The notes below the pieces were generated by a model. The model made no database searches. It was not told where the DNA came from and was given only the letters and a program-made list of their open reading frames with translations. The position numbers and the translations under genes are program-made. A stretch of 10,864 bases of DNA from Coxiellaceae bacterium UBA6002 (GTDB lineage Bacteria > Pseudomonadota > Gammaproteobacteria > UBA6002), in the NCBI GenBank assembly GCA_002429595.1, contig DJAM01000171.1, positions 1-10,864 on the forward strand, read 5' to 3'. Shown one piece after another: positions 1 through 7,014 of the stretch (within the stretch, counting starts at the first letter, position 1; every line of letters begins with the position of its first letter).

Positions 1-20
1 CGCCTTCGCGGGAATGACAG
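1..20. repeat. Truncated dispersed palindromic repeat at left edge
   Basis: The reverse complement reads CTGTCATTCCCGCGAAGGCG, which matches the common bacterial intergenic palindrome family with arms ATTCCCGC and GCGGGAAT around a 4-base loop. Here the right arm (8-15) and the loop CTTC (4-7) are complete, while only the last three bases of the left arm (1-3) are inside the window. In many genomes these elements lie between genes and can form hairpins that act as terminators or RNA-stability elements. Family membership is from memory of the consensus; the copy number in this genome cannot be seen here. Confidence 0.55.
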
Positions 21-48
21 CGCGTGCAGACGAGGACAAAATGGGTTT

Positions 49-68
49 GTTAATATTTAGTTAAGAAG
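49..68 (+). promoter_or_regulatory. Candidate PmrA box (tandem response-regulator site)
   Basis: Two direct half-sites, GTTAATATT (49-57) and GTTAAGAAG (60-68), are separated by two bases, so the TTAA cores start exactly 11 bases apart (50 and 61). The known PmrA consensus is cTTAATatT-N2-cTTAATatT in Legionella and about cTTAA-N2-TT-N2-cTTAA in Coxiella. The first half-site fits except for G in place of C; the second keeps GTTAA and then degrades. PmrA activates many Dot/Icm effector genes in these genera, which suits the effector-like gene 42 bases downstream. Chance occurrence in AT-rich DNA is possible. Confidence 0.5.
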
Positions 69-90
69 AATCACTTAAAATAAGTAATAT
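61..90 (+). promoter_or_regulatory. Candidate -35/-10 promoter of the protease-like gene
   Basis: TTAAGA (61-66) could act as a weak -35 and TAATAT (85-90) as a good -10, with an 18-base spacer. The poor -35 overlaps the second half of the PmrA-like repeat. That is the usual layout for a promoter activated by an OmpR-type regulator touching RNA polymerase. Transcription would start near 96-98, leaving a leader of only about 12-14 bases before the start codon at 110. Predicted by eye only. Confidence 0.4.
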
Positions 91-109
91 TTTAAGAGAT
101 TTAAGGTCA

Positions 110-3100
110 ATGCAGCAAAAAATATCAAGTAAACGACTTATCAGCCTAGCAAGTGCCATGATTCGGCTAAATGAGACGATTTACGAGCCTACCTCTACAG
201 CGGAATCACAGCATTTTTTGAGTCAATCAGAAAGGGCAATTTTATGCGAATTACGCCAGTTTCTGATCCAGATTAGCGATAGCGCGAATATTAAACTTAA
301 ATCAGATGCGAGCTCAACCTTTCATCAAGAAACTATTAACGAACAACAAATGCAGGCCATTAAAACCGTCTTTAAAGAAACGGTTCGTAGCCTTGGAAAT
401 GTTATCGAACTGGTTAAACGGTCGTTAGCTAACACTAAAGGTTCGAAGTCCTTCTTTAGTTGTTTAACTGATCTACTACGCATTCTTGAAGGAACATTAG
501 CTTTAATCCAAGATGTCGGTGTTGAAAACGTGGATACTAAGGTCTTCACCAATGACAATATTTATCAGTTATGTCGACAACTAGGTATTTTATATATCCC
601 AGTAAATCAATCACTTGACCCATTTCTTGGTGGGCACGAAGCTGAAGGAAAATTAGAAAGTAGTGATGGCGAGTGTGCTGGGAAGGTGACCAGTTGGCTG
701 GAAGCTTGTGCTCAAACGAGTGAGATTCACTATCCATTTTACGCTGGCAAGTTTGATGGCATTTATCATGATCAACAACGAGAAATTGCAAAAAAATATA
801 GTGCTGTACATCTTAGCCGAGACCTGTTTGAGTTCACCGACGTTGTCTTTAACAAACTCAAACGACAAACGTTATATAAGATTACCCTAGCGGGTGAAAA
901 TAGTGGTCATGCGCTTGGCTTACGGATTAGACAAGACGGAGTGTATGAACTTTTTGATCCTAATTATTTGCATGCTTTTGCAATCAAACCAGACTCACTA
1001 AAGGTAATATTTAAATACTTATTAATCTATTATGCGATTAAATACCAATACAATGTATTTGGCTTCTTTGCTGCTGATATTGTCCAATGCACTGCCGCAT
1101 CCAATTTATTTCCTCATCGATTGCATATAATTCAAGCAGAAAATAAATTGAGTAGTGATAACAATGAACAACTATACAAAAAAATCCTAATCAAAACTTA
1201 CAATCTTTTACAAACCGAATTCAAGAAAGATCCGACTTTTCAGCCTAATGCGCAAACTATCTTTACGAATCTCTTAGAGAGTTTTGCAGCTGCCATGCAC
1301 TCTCCAAGAGCATTGGAAGAGTTAATAGGCTCGATGAAGCAGATCAACCTTGCTACTAGTTTCATCCAGTCGCCTGAAAACCTAGCATCGATGTTATCAG
1401 GATTAGCAAACCGTTTAACACATATTAAAAACCAAGAGTTTCAAAGCGAATATCAAGAAAAACAAGTGATCATACTCACGTTAAAAAAACTCCTAGAAGA
1501 AGTTACTGAAGAGTTAAACAGACTTAAAAGTGAACAGGCACAACATGGTCAGCCACAAAATGAACAAGCTGTACTTATTCTGATACAGCAATCTCTCAAA
1601 TTATGGCGAATGCTAAGGACCTTGAACACTAATCGTGAACAAGCCGCGGCTCTTCCTAGAAAAGGTGAGCGATTTGATAGTAGGACATTTCTACGGGATG
1701 TCATGAAAGACGTCTTTGGAGTTGAATCACAAGCGCGTGATATCACTCATCTTCAACAGGAAGCAAGAGTTAGAGTTCAACAACAAATGCAGACTGTTTT
1801 GCAACGATTTAGCCAAAGTCCCTTAACTGATAAACGACTAGCGTTAATGATGGTCACTGAAAATCTGCTAGCTGCCTGCAATAGCATTCAATCTGAAAAA
1901 CAAATTATAGATCTTTTTCAAGTGCCACCCAATGACTTGGCTTTGAAAAATTTGTTAGCTAAAAAATTAAAAATCTTAAGAACTAAGCTTCTTGGCTTTC
2001 TAAATGAGCTTAAAATTTGCGAACAACCTGAAGGGCTAGAAGCACAATTTCTAGAAATCTTGCCAATACAAAATGATACTGTCGTGCAACTTTTGCGGCG
2101 CAATCAACGTCAAGATTTATTGTGGCTTCTGCGAGTAAACGCTTGTAACAACATCACCAAAGATGAGTTAACATCGTTAACTAACACTAAACGACCTGCG
2201 CAAACCGATGAGATCAAACAACTCATTGCGTCTTTGAATATCGTAATCAACTATATTGAATCAGTTAGGGATGAATACTTAAGCTCTACAGGAAATCCCT
2301 TATTAAACAATAGCCATAATGCGATGTCTTTAGTCTTAGCTGCGAAAATACAACAACGAATCGAACAATTTCATAACAGAATCAACGAACTTAAGCGGTG
2401 TCGAGATATTCTAGACGCGCAAACAAAAAATGGAGCCGACCCCGTTACCTTTACGAGAATAGCAAGCCAAATACGCCAAAATTATCGCGGCTTGTTTCCG
2501 GTTGATTTTAATTTGCCAGCTAATTATGTGCATATATTAGATCCAATTATAGAACGTGGCAAGGTCATCGTCCTCACTGCAGAGGATAAGGAAAAAGTTA
2601 AGTCACTCGCTACAAGTTTAGAAATTTTAAAGAATTCTCATCAGTGGTTGAAAGAATATTTAGAGCAAATGCAAGGCAAGATGAAGGAACTCGATGAAAA
2701 AGACCGAACCATTGCGCATAAGACAATCGGACTATTGTTAACTTGTCAAAAAGATTTCGGGCAATATCTTAATTGTGTTAAAAAACCAGAGCAAATTCTT
2801 GAGTATGTTAGAAGCTTAGCGTTAATTATACCAATTAAAGATAATTGTCTTGATTTCACCGCCTATCTAGAAAGCTCGCTACCCCGCCAACTGCTACTAC
2901 CCAAATCTATTAAAAACAAGATTGACCTTTTAGTACTAACAATTCAAAGATTCGACAGTCGTATTGCTCTAACAATTCTTAAAGCCGCTTACATTGAGCT
3001 CACTGATAATAATCAATGTGCTTTAAAAGATTATGGTGCTCGAATGACTCATGCTCTAAAGAATGTCTTTGACGACACAAGTCTTAGTAATAACCCACAA

Positions 3101-3337
3101 ACTTCACTATTAAAAAGCACTGTTATCTTATTAAATTCTCTCTTTAGAGGACTAAGAGGTTCATGCACTAACCCATTTTGGAAGGAATTAAAAGTAGACG
3201 CGGACCAGCAAACGCAAGACCGAGAAAGATTGGGGATTGCGATGTTTATGTATTATCGCGAACGAGTGGCAGAGGTTGAAGCCGAATTGAATAGAGCTGT
3301 CACAAGTCGATTTTCTTTTGGTCAAACTCGACACTAG
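110..3337 (+). CDS. Large effector-like protein with YopT/C58-type cysteine protease domain
   Basis: This 1075-residue protein carries, at about residues 180-330, a pattern typical of C58 (YopT/AvrPphB) cysteine proteases. Cys189 lies in GECAGKVTSWL, His267 in SGHALGL and Asp283 in ELFDPNYLHAF. The His-to-Asp distance is 16, the same as in YopT (His258, Asp274), and FDPN is the family's usual context for the Asp. The Cys-to-His distance (78) is shorter than in YopT, so the fold is probably a compact or divergent variant. The rest is helix-rich with coiled-coil-like stretches near 440-480, 750-780 and 850-880, and no domain I recognise. No signal peptide or membrane segment is evident. C58 enzymes cleave host targets such as Rho GTPases or kinases; the target here is unknown. 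AAGG (103-106) is close to the ATG; AAGAG (94-98) may help. The kinase gene follows 13 bases later. Protease fold fairly sure, secretion inferred. Confidence 0.75.
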   Translation: MQQKISSKRLISLASAMIRLNETIYEPTSTAESQHFLSQSERAILCELRQFLIQISDSANIKLKSDASSTFHQETINEQQMQAIKTVFKETVRSLGNVIELVKRSLANTKGSKSFFSCLTDLLRILEGTLALIQDVGVENVDTKVFTNDNIYQLCRQLGILYIPVNQSLDPFLGGHEAEGKLESSDGECAGKVTSWLEACAQTSEIHYPFYAGKFDGIYHDQQREIAKKYSAVHLSRDLFEFTDVVFNKLKRQTLYKITLAGENSGHALGLRIRQDGVYELFDPNYLHAFAIKPDSLKVIFKYLLIYYAIKYQYNVFGFFAADIVQCTAASNLFPHRLHIIQAENKLSSDNNEQLYKKILIKTYNLLQTEFKKDPTFQPNAQTIFTNLLESFAAAMHSPRALEELIGSMKQINLATSFIQSPENLASMLSGLANRLTHIKNQEFQSEYQEKQVIILTLKKLLEEVTEELNRLKSEQAQHGQPQNEQAVLILIQQSLKLWRMLRTLNTNREQAAALPRKGERFDSRTFLRDVMKDVFGVESQARDITHLQQEARVRVQQQMQTVLQRFSQSPLTDKRLALMMVTENLLAACNSIQSEKQIIDLFQVPPNDLALKNLLAKKLKILRTKLLGFLNELKICEQPEGLEAQFLEILPIQNDTVVQLLRRNQRQDLLWLLRVNACNNITKDELTSLTNTKRPAQTDEIKQLIASLNIVINYIESVRDEYLSSTGNPLLNNSHNAMSLVLAAKIQQRIEQFHNRINELKRCRDILDAQTKNGADPVTFTRIASQIRQNYRGLFPVDFNLPANYVHILDPIIERGKVIVLTAEDKEKVKSLATSLEILKNSHQWLKEYLEQMQGKMKELDEKDRTIAHKTIGLLLTCQKDFGQYLNCVKKPEQILEYVRSLALIIPIKDNCLDFTAYLESSLPRQLLLPKSIKNKIDLLVLTIQRFDSRIALTILKAAYIELTDNNQCALKDYGARMTHALKNVFDDTSLSNNPQTSLLKSTVILLNSLFRGLRGSCTNPFWKELKVDADQQTQDRERLGIAMFMYYRERVAEVEAELNRAVTSRFSFGQTRH

Positions 3338-3340
3338 TTC

Positions 3341-3343
3341 AGG
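3341..3343 (+). promoter_or_regulatory. RBS that sets the kinase gene start at ATG 3351
   Basis: AGG lies 7 bases before ATG 3351. This supports that codon over the in-frame TTG at 3318, which lies inside the preceding gene and has the T-rich sequence TTTTCTTT before it instead of a Shine-Dalgarno sequence. Confidence 0.5.
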
Positions 3344-3350
3344 TAAATAT

Positions 3351-5102
3351 ATGCAACTTCAAAATGAACATCAGGCAGCTATAGAATTCTTTGAGCGTCA
3401 CCCTACGAGTTTTATTTTACAATTTAGCAGAAATACCTTTATCAAGGTTCAAGCTACCTCACATTTTTACCGATTCAGCAATAATGACGTCCTAGGTGTA
3501 GGAAGTTTTGCCACTACTTATAAATGTTATCGATTCAATCCAGTAACTTTCATTGAAGAAGAGGCTCCTTTCGCTTGTAAAAAGTTAAATGATAAAAAGC
3601 AATTCGTACCTCAAGAATTGACGATTTTAAAACAATTTTACTTTGCCGAACCCTTTGTTGAAGATGGTGAGCATATTTACCTCATCCAAGAATTTTTTCC
3701 TGGCAATGAATTGCTAAATATGGATTGCGATATTAGCCCCAGTCTAGCCAACCTTTCTTGGCAAGAAACTCTCGATATACTCTGTAGTATCAGTCTCGCT
3801 GTCAACTTACTACATCATGACACTCCAAGAACAGGACCCGCTCTGGCGCATACAGACATTTCTGGGATAAATATGAAAGTTCAACGAACTGGCAATCATT
3901 TCAATGTCTATATTTTTGACTTCGGACTTTCTGAGCGACTTCCTTTTGATGGTGCGGAACTTCTGAGCATTTACTGTAAAGGTAATAGATTCTACGCGCC
4001 ACCTGAAACTTCTTTTTGTCGCTATAGCGTCAAGTTTGATGTTCATTGTTTAGCTCCAATCTTTATGAAACTATTTAAGGCCGAAGATCCATTTTCTTTT
4101 AGAAAAGGATTGGTCTTTGATAGAGCAGTTCAAAAACCATTTAATTTCTCCGGACTTTTAGTTCCATTTCTAAACGAAGTCAGCACTGCTCCACATCCAA
4201 TTCGCGAACTCATTTTTGATTTCCTACAACGTATGTGTTCATTTTCGCCAGAACTAAGACCTGATAGCGATCAAGTATTACGTTTCACAACCTCACTGCG
4301 AAAGTATTTTTTGCTTCTAGCAAATGATCCCACAAATCCAGATCTGCATCAGCATGCAGCCCAGCTGGCGTTACTCGCTACCAATCTGTGGATCAAAACA
4401 GTCACAGGCGAACAAATTGTATTAACACTAGAACAAGCTAAAGCAATTAATTCTGAATTTCAAAATGACAATCTAAATATGGTCTCTTTAATGAGAGTAA
4501 CCGCTCCAAGCCAAGTGGTTAACTATCCACAAATTTTGCAAGTGCAGTTAGTAGAATTGAGAAGCTATAATTACAGTGACTATGTTTACCAAGCGCTGGA
4601 AGAAACGATCAGTACTGATCCAGTTGCAGGAATTAAATTATTTCAAAAGATACGCAGTTTTACTTTTCAAGAGCATTTAAATTTTAAATTGCTGATATCT
4701 TTTTATAAAAAATATGCTGAAGTAAACCAAACCAGTCTCAATAATGCAGTTAATGGTCAAAATCCAGATACTGCGCTCTGCGCTAGTTTAGAACATCACC
4801 ATAGTAATCTTTGCAGAAGCCAACTGGGTTTAAGTCTTAGCTGGGCAAGGTTCTGGAGAATTTCAATAGCAGATGAAATAGCGATTACGACTAGAATTTT
4901 GGCAGTATCAAGGGCCGGTGGCAATCTTCAAAATACAGTGCATCGCTGTATCAGCCCGGAAGAAAAGGTAAGACTCAGCGACCAGTCGCGAATACTGCCA
5001 ATGCTTAAGGATTGGGCCAGAATACATTCACTTAGAGAAAAGTACCAAGATCGTACCCGTACCATTGAATCGGCTCCATCTCCTGATATGAACCAACTGT
5101 AG
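3351..5102 (+). CDS. Eukaryotic-like (Hanks-type) protein kinase with long C-terminal extension
   Basis: A 583-residue protein numbered from ATG 3351. The kinase domain spans about residues 40-320 and all key motifs are visible: glycine loop LGVGSF (Gly49, Gly51), ATP-anchoring Lys77 in FACKKL, probable helix-C Glu89, catalytic loop HTDISGIN (Asp169, Asn174), DFG (Asp190), APPE (Glu219), the helix-F Asp230 (FDVHCLA) and Arg303 (LRPDSDQV). It should therefore be catalytically competent. Two oddities are Thr in place of the HRD arginine (a non-RD kinase, so probably not controlled by activation-loop phosphorylation) and Ser-Gly in place of the usual Lys-Pro after the catalytic Asp. Residues 320-583 are mostly helical and unrecognised. 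No membrane segment or PASTA repeats appear, unlike housekeeping bacterial kinases, which fits a translocated effector. Its place 13 bases after the protease-like gene suggests co-transcription. Substrate unknown. Confidence 0.85.
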   Translation: MQLQNEHQAAIEFFERHPTSFILQFSRNTFIKVQATSHFYRFSNNDVLGVGSFATTYKCYRFNPVTFIEEEAPFACKKLNDKKQFVPQELTILKQFYFAEPFVEDGEHIYLIQEFFPGNELLNMDCDISPSLANLSWQETLDILCSISLAVNLLHHDTPRTGPALAHTDISGINMKVQRTGNHFNVYIFDFGLSERLPFDGAELLSIYCKGNRFYAPPETSFCRYSVKFDVHCLAPIFMKLFKAEDPFSFRKGLVFDRAVQKPFNFSGLLVPFLNEVSTAPHPIRELIFDFLQRMCSFSPELRPDSDQVLRFTTSLRKYFLLLANDPTNPDLHQHAAQLALLATNLWIKTVTGEQIVLTLEQAKAINSEFQNDNLNMVSLMRVTAPSQVVNYPQILQVQLVELRSYNYSDYVYQALEETISTDPVAGIKLFQKIRSFTFQEHLNFKLLISFYKKYAEVNQTSLNNAVNGQNPDTALCASLEHHHSNLCRSQLGLSLSWARFWRISIADEIAITTRILAVSRAGGNLQNTVHRCISPEEKVRLSDQSRILPMLKDWARIHSLREKYQDRTRTIESAPSPDMNQL

Positions 5103-5167
5103 CAAGAAACGAAGCAAGGTAACCCTGGTTTTGTTGGCAAATCAGTGTATGATAGTCGCTTAAATTT

Positions 5168-5171
5168 GGAG
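5168..5171 (+). promoter_or_regulatory. RBS that sets the polyketide synthase start at ATG 5179
   Basis: GGAG lies 7 bases before ATG 5179. The in-frame TTG at 5176 would leave only 4 bases, so ATG is the better start, giving a protein beginning MAAITSIGTAVPPYR, a usual N-terminus for this family. The 76-base gap upstream contains no convincing -35/-10 pair; TATGAT (5148-5153) is a possible isolated -10. Confidence 0.6.
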
Positions 5172-5178
5172 AAGATTG

Positions 5179-6285
5179 ATGGCCGCTATTACCTCAATTG
5201 GAACTGCAGTTCCACCATACCGGCAAGATCAACAGGCTGCAGTAGAATTAGTGTCGAGCTATCTGAATCTTGAGCCACCTGATAAGAAATTATTACGTAT
5301 TCTTTATAAATTTACCGGTATTAAATATCGACACAGCGTCTTAGCTGATATTCTGAAAGAACCAGGCGAGTATGATTTTTTTCCCAATGATCCTGCTGAT
5401 GACTTCCCTAGCACTCAGGTGCGAATGCAAGTCTATCAGGATAACGCCCTTAAACTTTCTTTAGCTGCTATTACGGATTGCTTTAATCAACTTAATGATT
5501 TCGATCCAAAGACCATTACACACTTAATTACAGTCAGCTGTACGGGAATGTATGCTCCTGGTCTTGATATTGAACTCATCCAAGAATTAAAACTTAACAC
5601 CAATACCAAGCGCACTGCCATCAACTTCATGGGCTGTTATGGCGCTTTCAATGGTATCAAAACAGCCGATGCAATTTGCCAAGCTGACCCCAGTGCCGTT
5701 GTGCTTGTGGTCTGTGTCGAACTTTGCACGATCCATCTGCAGAAGAAAAATACCCTGGATAATATGACCTCTAATGCTATTTTTGCTGATGGTGCCAGTT
5801 GTGTTTTAATGCAGGCCAAACCAAACAAAGATAAATATTTCGAAGTGACACAATTTCATTGCGATTTAATACCATCCAGTAGTAAAGAAATGGCCTGGCA
5901 CATTACGGACTCAGGATTTGATATGCTGCTTAGCACTTATGTGCCACAGATCATCGGCGATGCTATCCAGCAATTCTTCGATAAATTAAGAATAAACGCT
6001 CAATTGTCTGCAGATAATATTCATTATTATGCCATTCATCCTGGCGCTCAAAAAATATTGAGAGCTTGTGAAAAAGCGTTAAACATCGACTCCGATAAAA
6101 ATAAGTATGCTTATCATGTGTTAGAAAATTACGGCAACATGTCGTCCGCAACTATTTTATTTGTGTTGCGTCTCATTTGGGATGACATCGCAAGTACCGA
6201 ACAGCATGATAATAATATTTTCAGCTGTGCTTTCGGCCCTGGATTAACGCTTGAATCAATGATGTTGAAAACACATTATGTTTGA
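5179..6285 (+). CDS. Type III polyketide synthase (chalcone/alkylresorcinol synthase family)
   Basis: A 368-residue homodimer-type condensing enzyme, the normal length for the family. It loads an acyl-CoA starter onto the active-site cysteine, extends it with malonyl-CoA and cyclises the chain; bacterial members commonly make alkylresorcinols, alkylpyrones or phloroglucinols. The catalytic triad is visible: Cys153 in NFMGCYGAFNG, His287 in AIHPGAQ and Asn320 in YGNMSSAT. The His-to-Asn spacing of 33 equals that in plant chalcone synthase (303/336). Further family marks are SCTGMYAPGLD (near 120-130), VELCTIHLQ (near 180), FADGASCVL (near 205) and the C-terminal FGPGLTLES loop. These marks separate it from FabH. 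Starter and product cannot be read from sequence; a fatty-acyl starter is the likely guess for a bacterium. The next gene overlaps by 8 bases, so the two are probably translationally coupled. No acyl-AMP ligase or oxidoreductase is adjacent. Confidence 0.92.
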   Translation: MAAITSIGTAVPPYRQDQQAAVELVSSYLNLEPPDKKLLRILYKFTGIKYRHSVLADILKEPGEYDFFPNDPADDFPSTQVRMQVYQDNALKLSLAAITDCFNQLNDFDPKTITHLITVSCTGMYAPGLDIELIQELKLNTNTKRTAINFMGCYGAFNGIKTADAICQADPSAVVLVVCVELCTIHLQKKNTLDNMTSNAIFADGASCVLMQAKPNKDKYFEVTQFHCDLIPSSSKEMAWHITDSGFDMLLSTYVPQIIGDAIQQFFDKLRINAQLSADNIHYYAIHPGAQKILRACEKALNIDSDKNKYAYHVLENYGNMSSATILFVLRLIWDDIASTEQHDNNIFSCAFGPGLTLESMMLKTHYV

Positions 6286-6988
6286 TCAACGAAGTAGTAA
6301 AAAAGAGCTCATGGATGATTTGACACTAGAAGATGTCGAACTCATCAAAAATTTGCATGAGATCCAAGTCACTAATCGGTGGCTAGGAAGTCGTCACACT
6401 CTAATTAATGCATTAGACAAAATCTATCGTAAGCGCCGCAAAGATTTAAAGAACCGGAAGATCACGATAGCAGACTTAGGTTGCGGTAGTGGGGATTTAT
6501 TGCGAGTAGCACATGAATGGGCGAGAGTGAAACAATTACCTGTGGACTTAATTGGGCTCGATGGTAATTCTTTTATTATCCAAGAGGCTGTTAAATTATC
6601 AGCACACTACCCTAGCATCCAATATCATAAGGCCAATGTTTTTACTAACCTCAAAGACTACCAATTTGATATTGTTACTCTCAACACCTTTTGTCACCAT
6701 TTAAGTGATAATGAATTAATCAAACTTATTAGTGAGTTACAAACTATCACCACGACCGCGATAGTCATTAATGATTTGCATCGGCACAGATTGGCTTACT
6801 ACGGTATTAAATTGCTATCACATGCTTTACAATTTTCTGCTATTGGTAAACATGATGGTCCGACCTCGGTGCTACGTGCCTTCAGCAAAGATGATTTAGT
6901 CCATTTAATGAAAACCATGAAAATCAAAAATTATGAATTATGTTGGCAGTGGGCGTTCCGCTGGCAGCTAATTATTTGGTGTCACTAA
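6278..6988 (+). CDS. Class I SAM-dependent methyltransferase, partner of the polyketide synthase
   Basis: A 236-residue Rossmann-type methyltransferase. Motif I is IADLGCGSGDLL (residues 64-75), the acidic residue at the end of strand 2 is Asp95 (LIGLDGNS), and FDIVTLNTFCHHL (130-142) corresponds to motif IV. The C-terminal half (NDLHRHRLAYY near 165, SVLRAFSKDDL near 197, WQWAFRWQLIIW near 223) resembles methyltransferases that I recall beside bacterial type III polyketide synthases. It overlaps the synthase gene by 8 bases, which strongly suggests a shared pathway. The likely substrate is the synthase product, as an O- or C-methylation; this is inference. The start is uncertain: ATG 6278 depends on coupling, with no clear ribosome site, whereas ATG 6311 has AAAGAG (6302-6307) just before it and would give 225 residues. 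Confidence 0.8.
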   Translation: MFDQRSSKKELMDDLTLEDVELIKNLHEIQVTNRWLGSRHTLINALDKIYRKRRKDLKNRKITIADLGCGSGDLLRVAHEWARVKQLPVDLIGLDGNSFIIQEAVKLSAHYPSIQYHKANVFTNLKDYQFDIVTLNTFCHHLSDNELIKLISELQTITTTAIVINDLHRHRLAYYGIKLLSHALQFSAIGKHDGPTSVLRAFSKDDLVHLMKTMKIKNYELCWQWAFRWQLIIWCH

Positions 6989-7014
6989 GACTTTAACCAT
7001 TTAAGGAAAGTATT

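Noticed and set aside
325..868. Minus-strand open frames of 70-80 codons opposite the protease-like gene
   Set aside because: They lie wholly inside a much longer convincing gene, overlap each other and show no recognisable protein features.
659..1090. Cys155 as the protease nucleophile, giving a Cys-His distance (112) closer to YopT
   Set aside because: Its context (YQLCRQLG) lacks the Gly-x-Cys and downstream Trp seen around Cys189, which is the typical family context.
3318..3350. TTG start at 3318 for the kinase gene, overlapping the protease-like gene
   Set aside because: There is no ribosome site before it, and ATG 3351 has AGG at a proper distance; the extra 11 residues show no conserved motif.
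5120..5160. Promoter or terminator between the kinase and polyketide synthase genes
   Set aside because: TATGAT (5148-5153) has no -35 at 16-18 bases that is better than chance, and AACCCTGGTT gives only a 4-bp stem with a 2-base loop.
5179..6285. FabH (beta-ketoacyl-ACP synthase III) as identity of the condensing enzyme
   Set aside because: It also has a Cys-His-Asn triad, but NFMGCYGAFNG, VELCTIHLQ, the 33-residue His-Asn spacing and FGPGLTLES are type III polyketide synthase marks.
6993..7004. Second PmrA-like site (TTAA...TTAA) before the second methyltransferase
   Set aside because: The TTAA cores are 8 bases apart, not 11, and the second overlaps the ribosome binding site.
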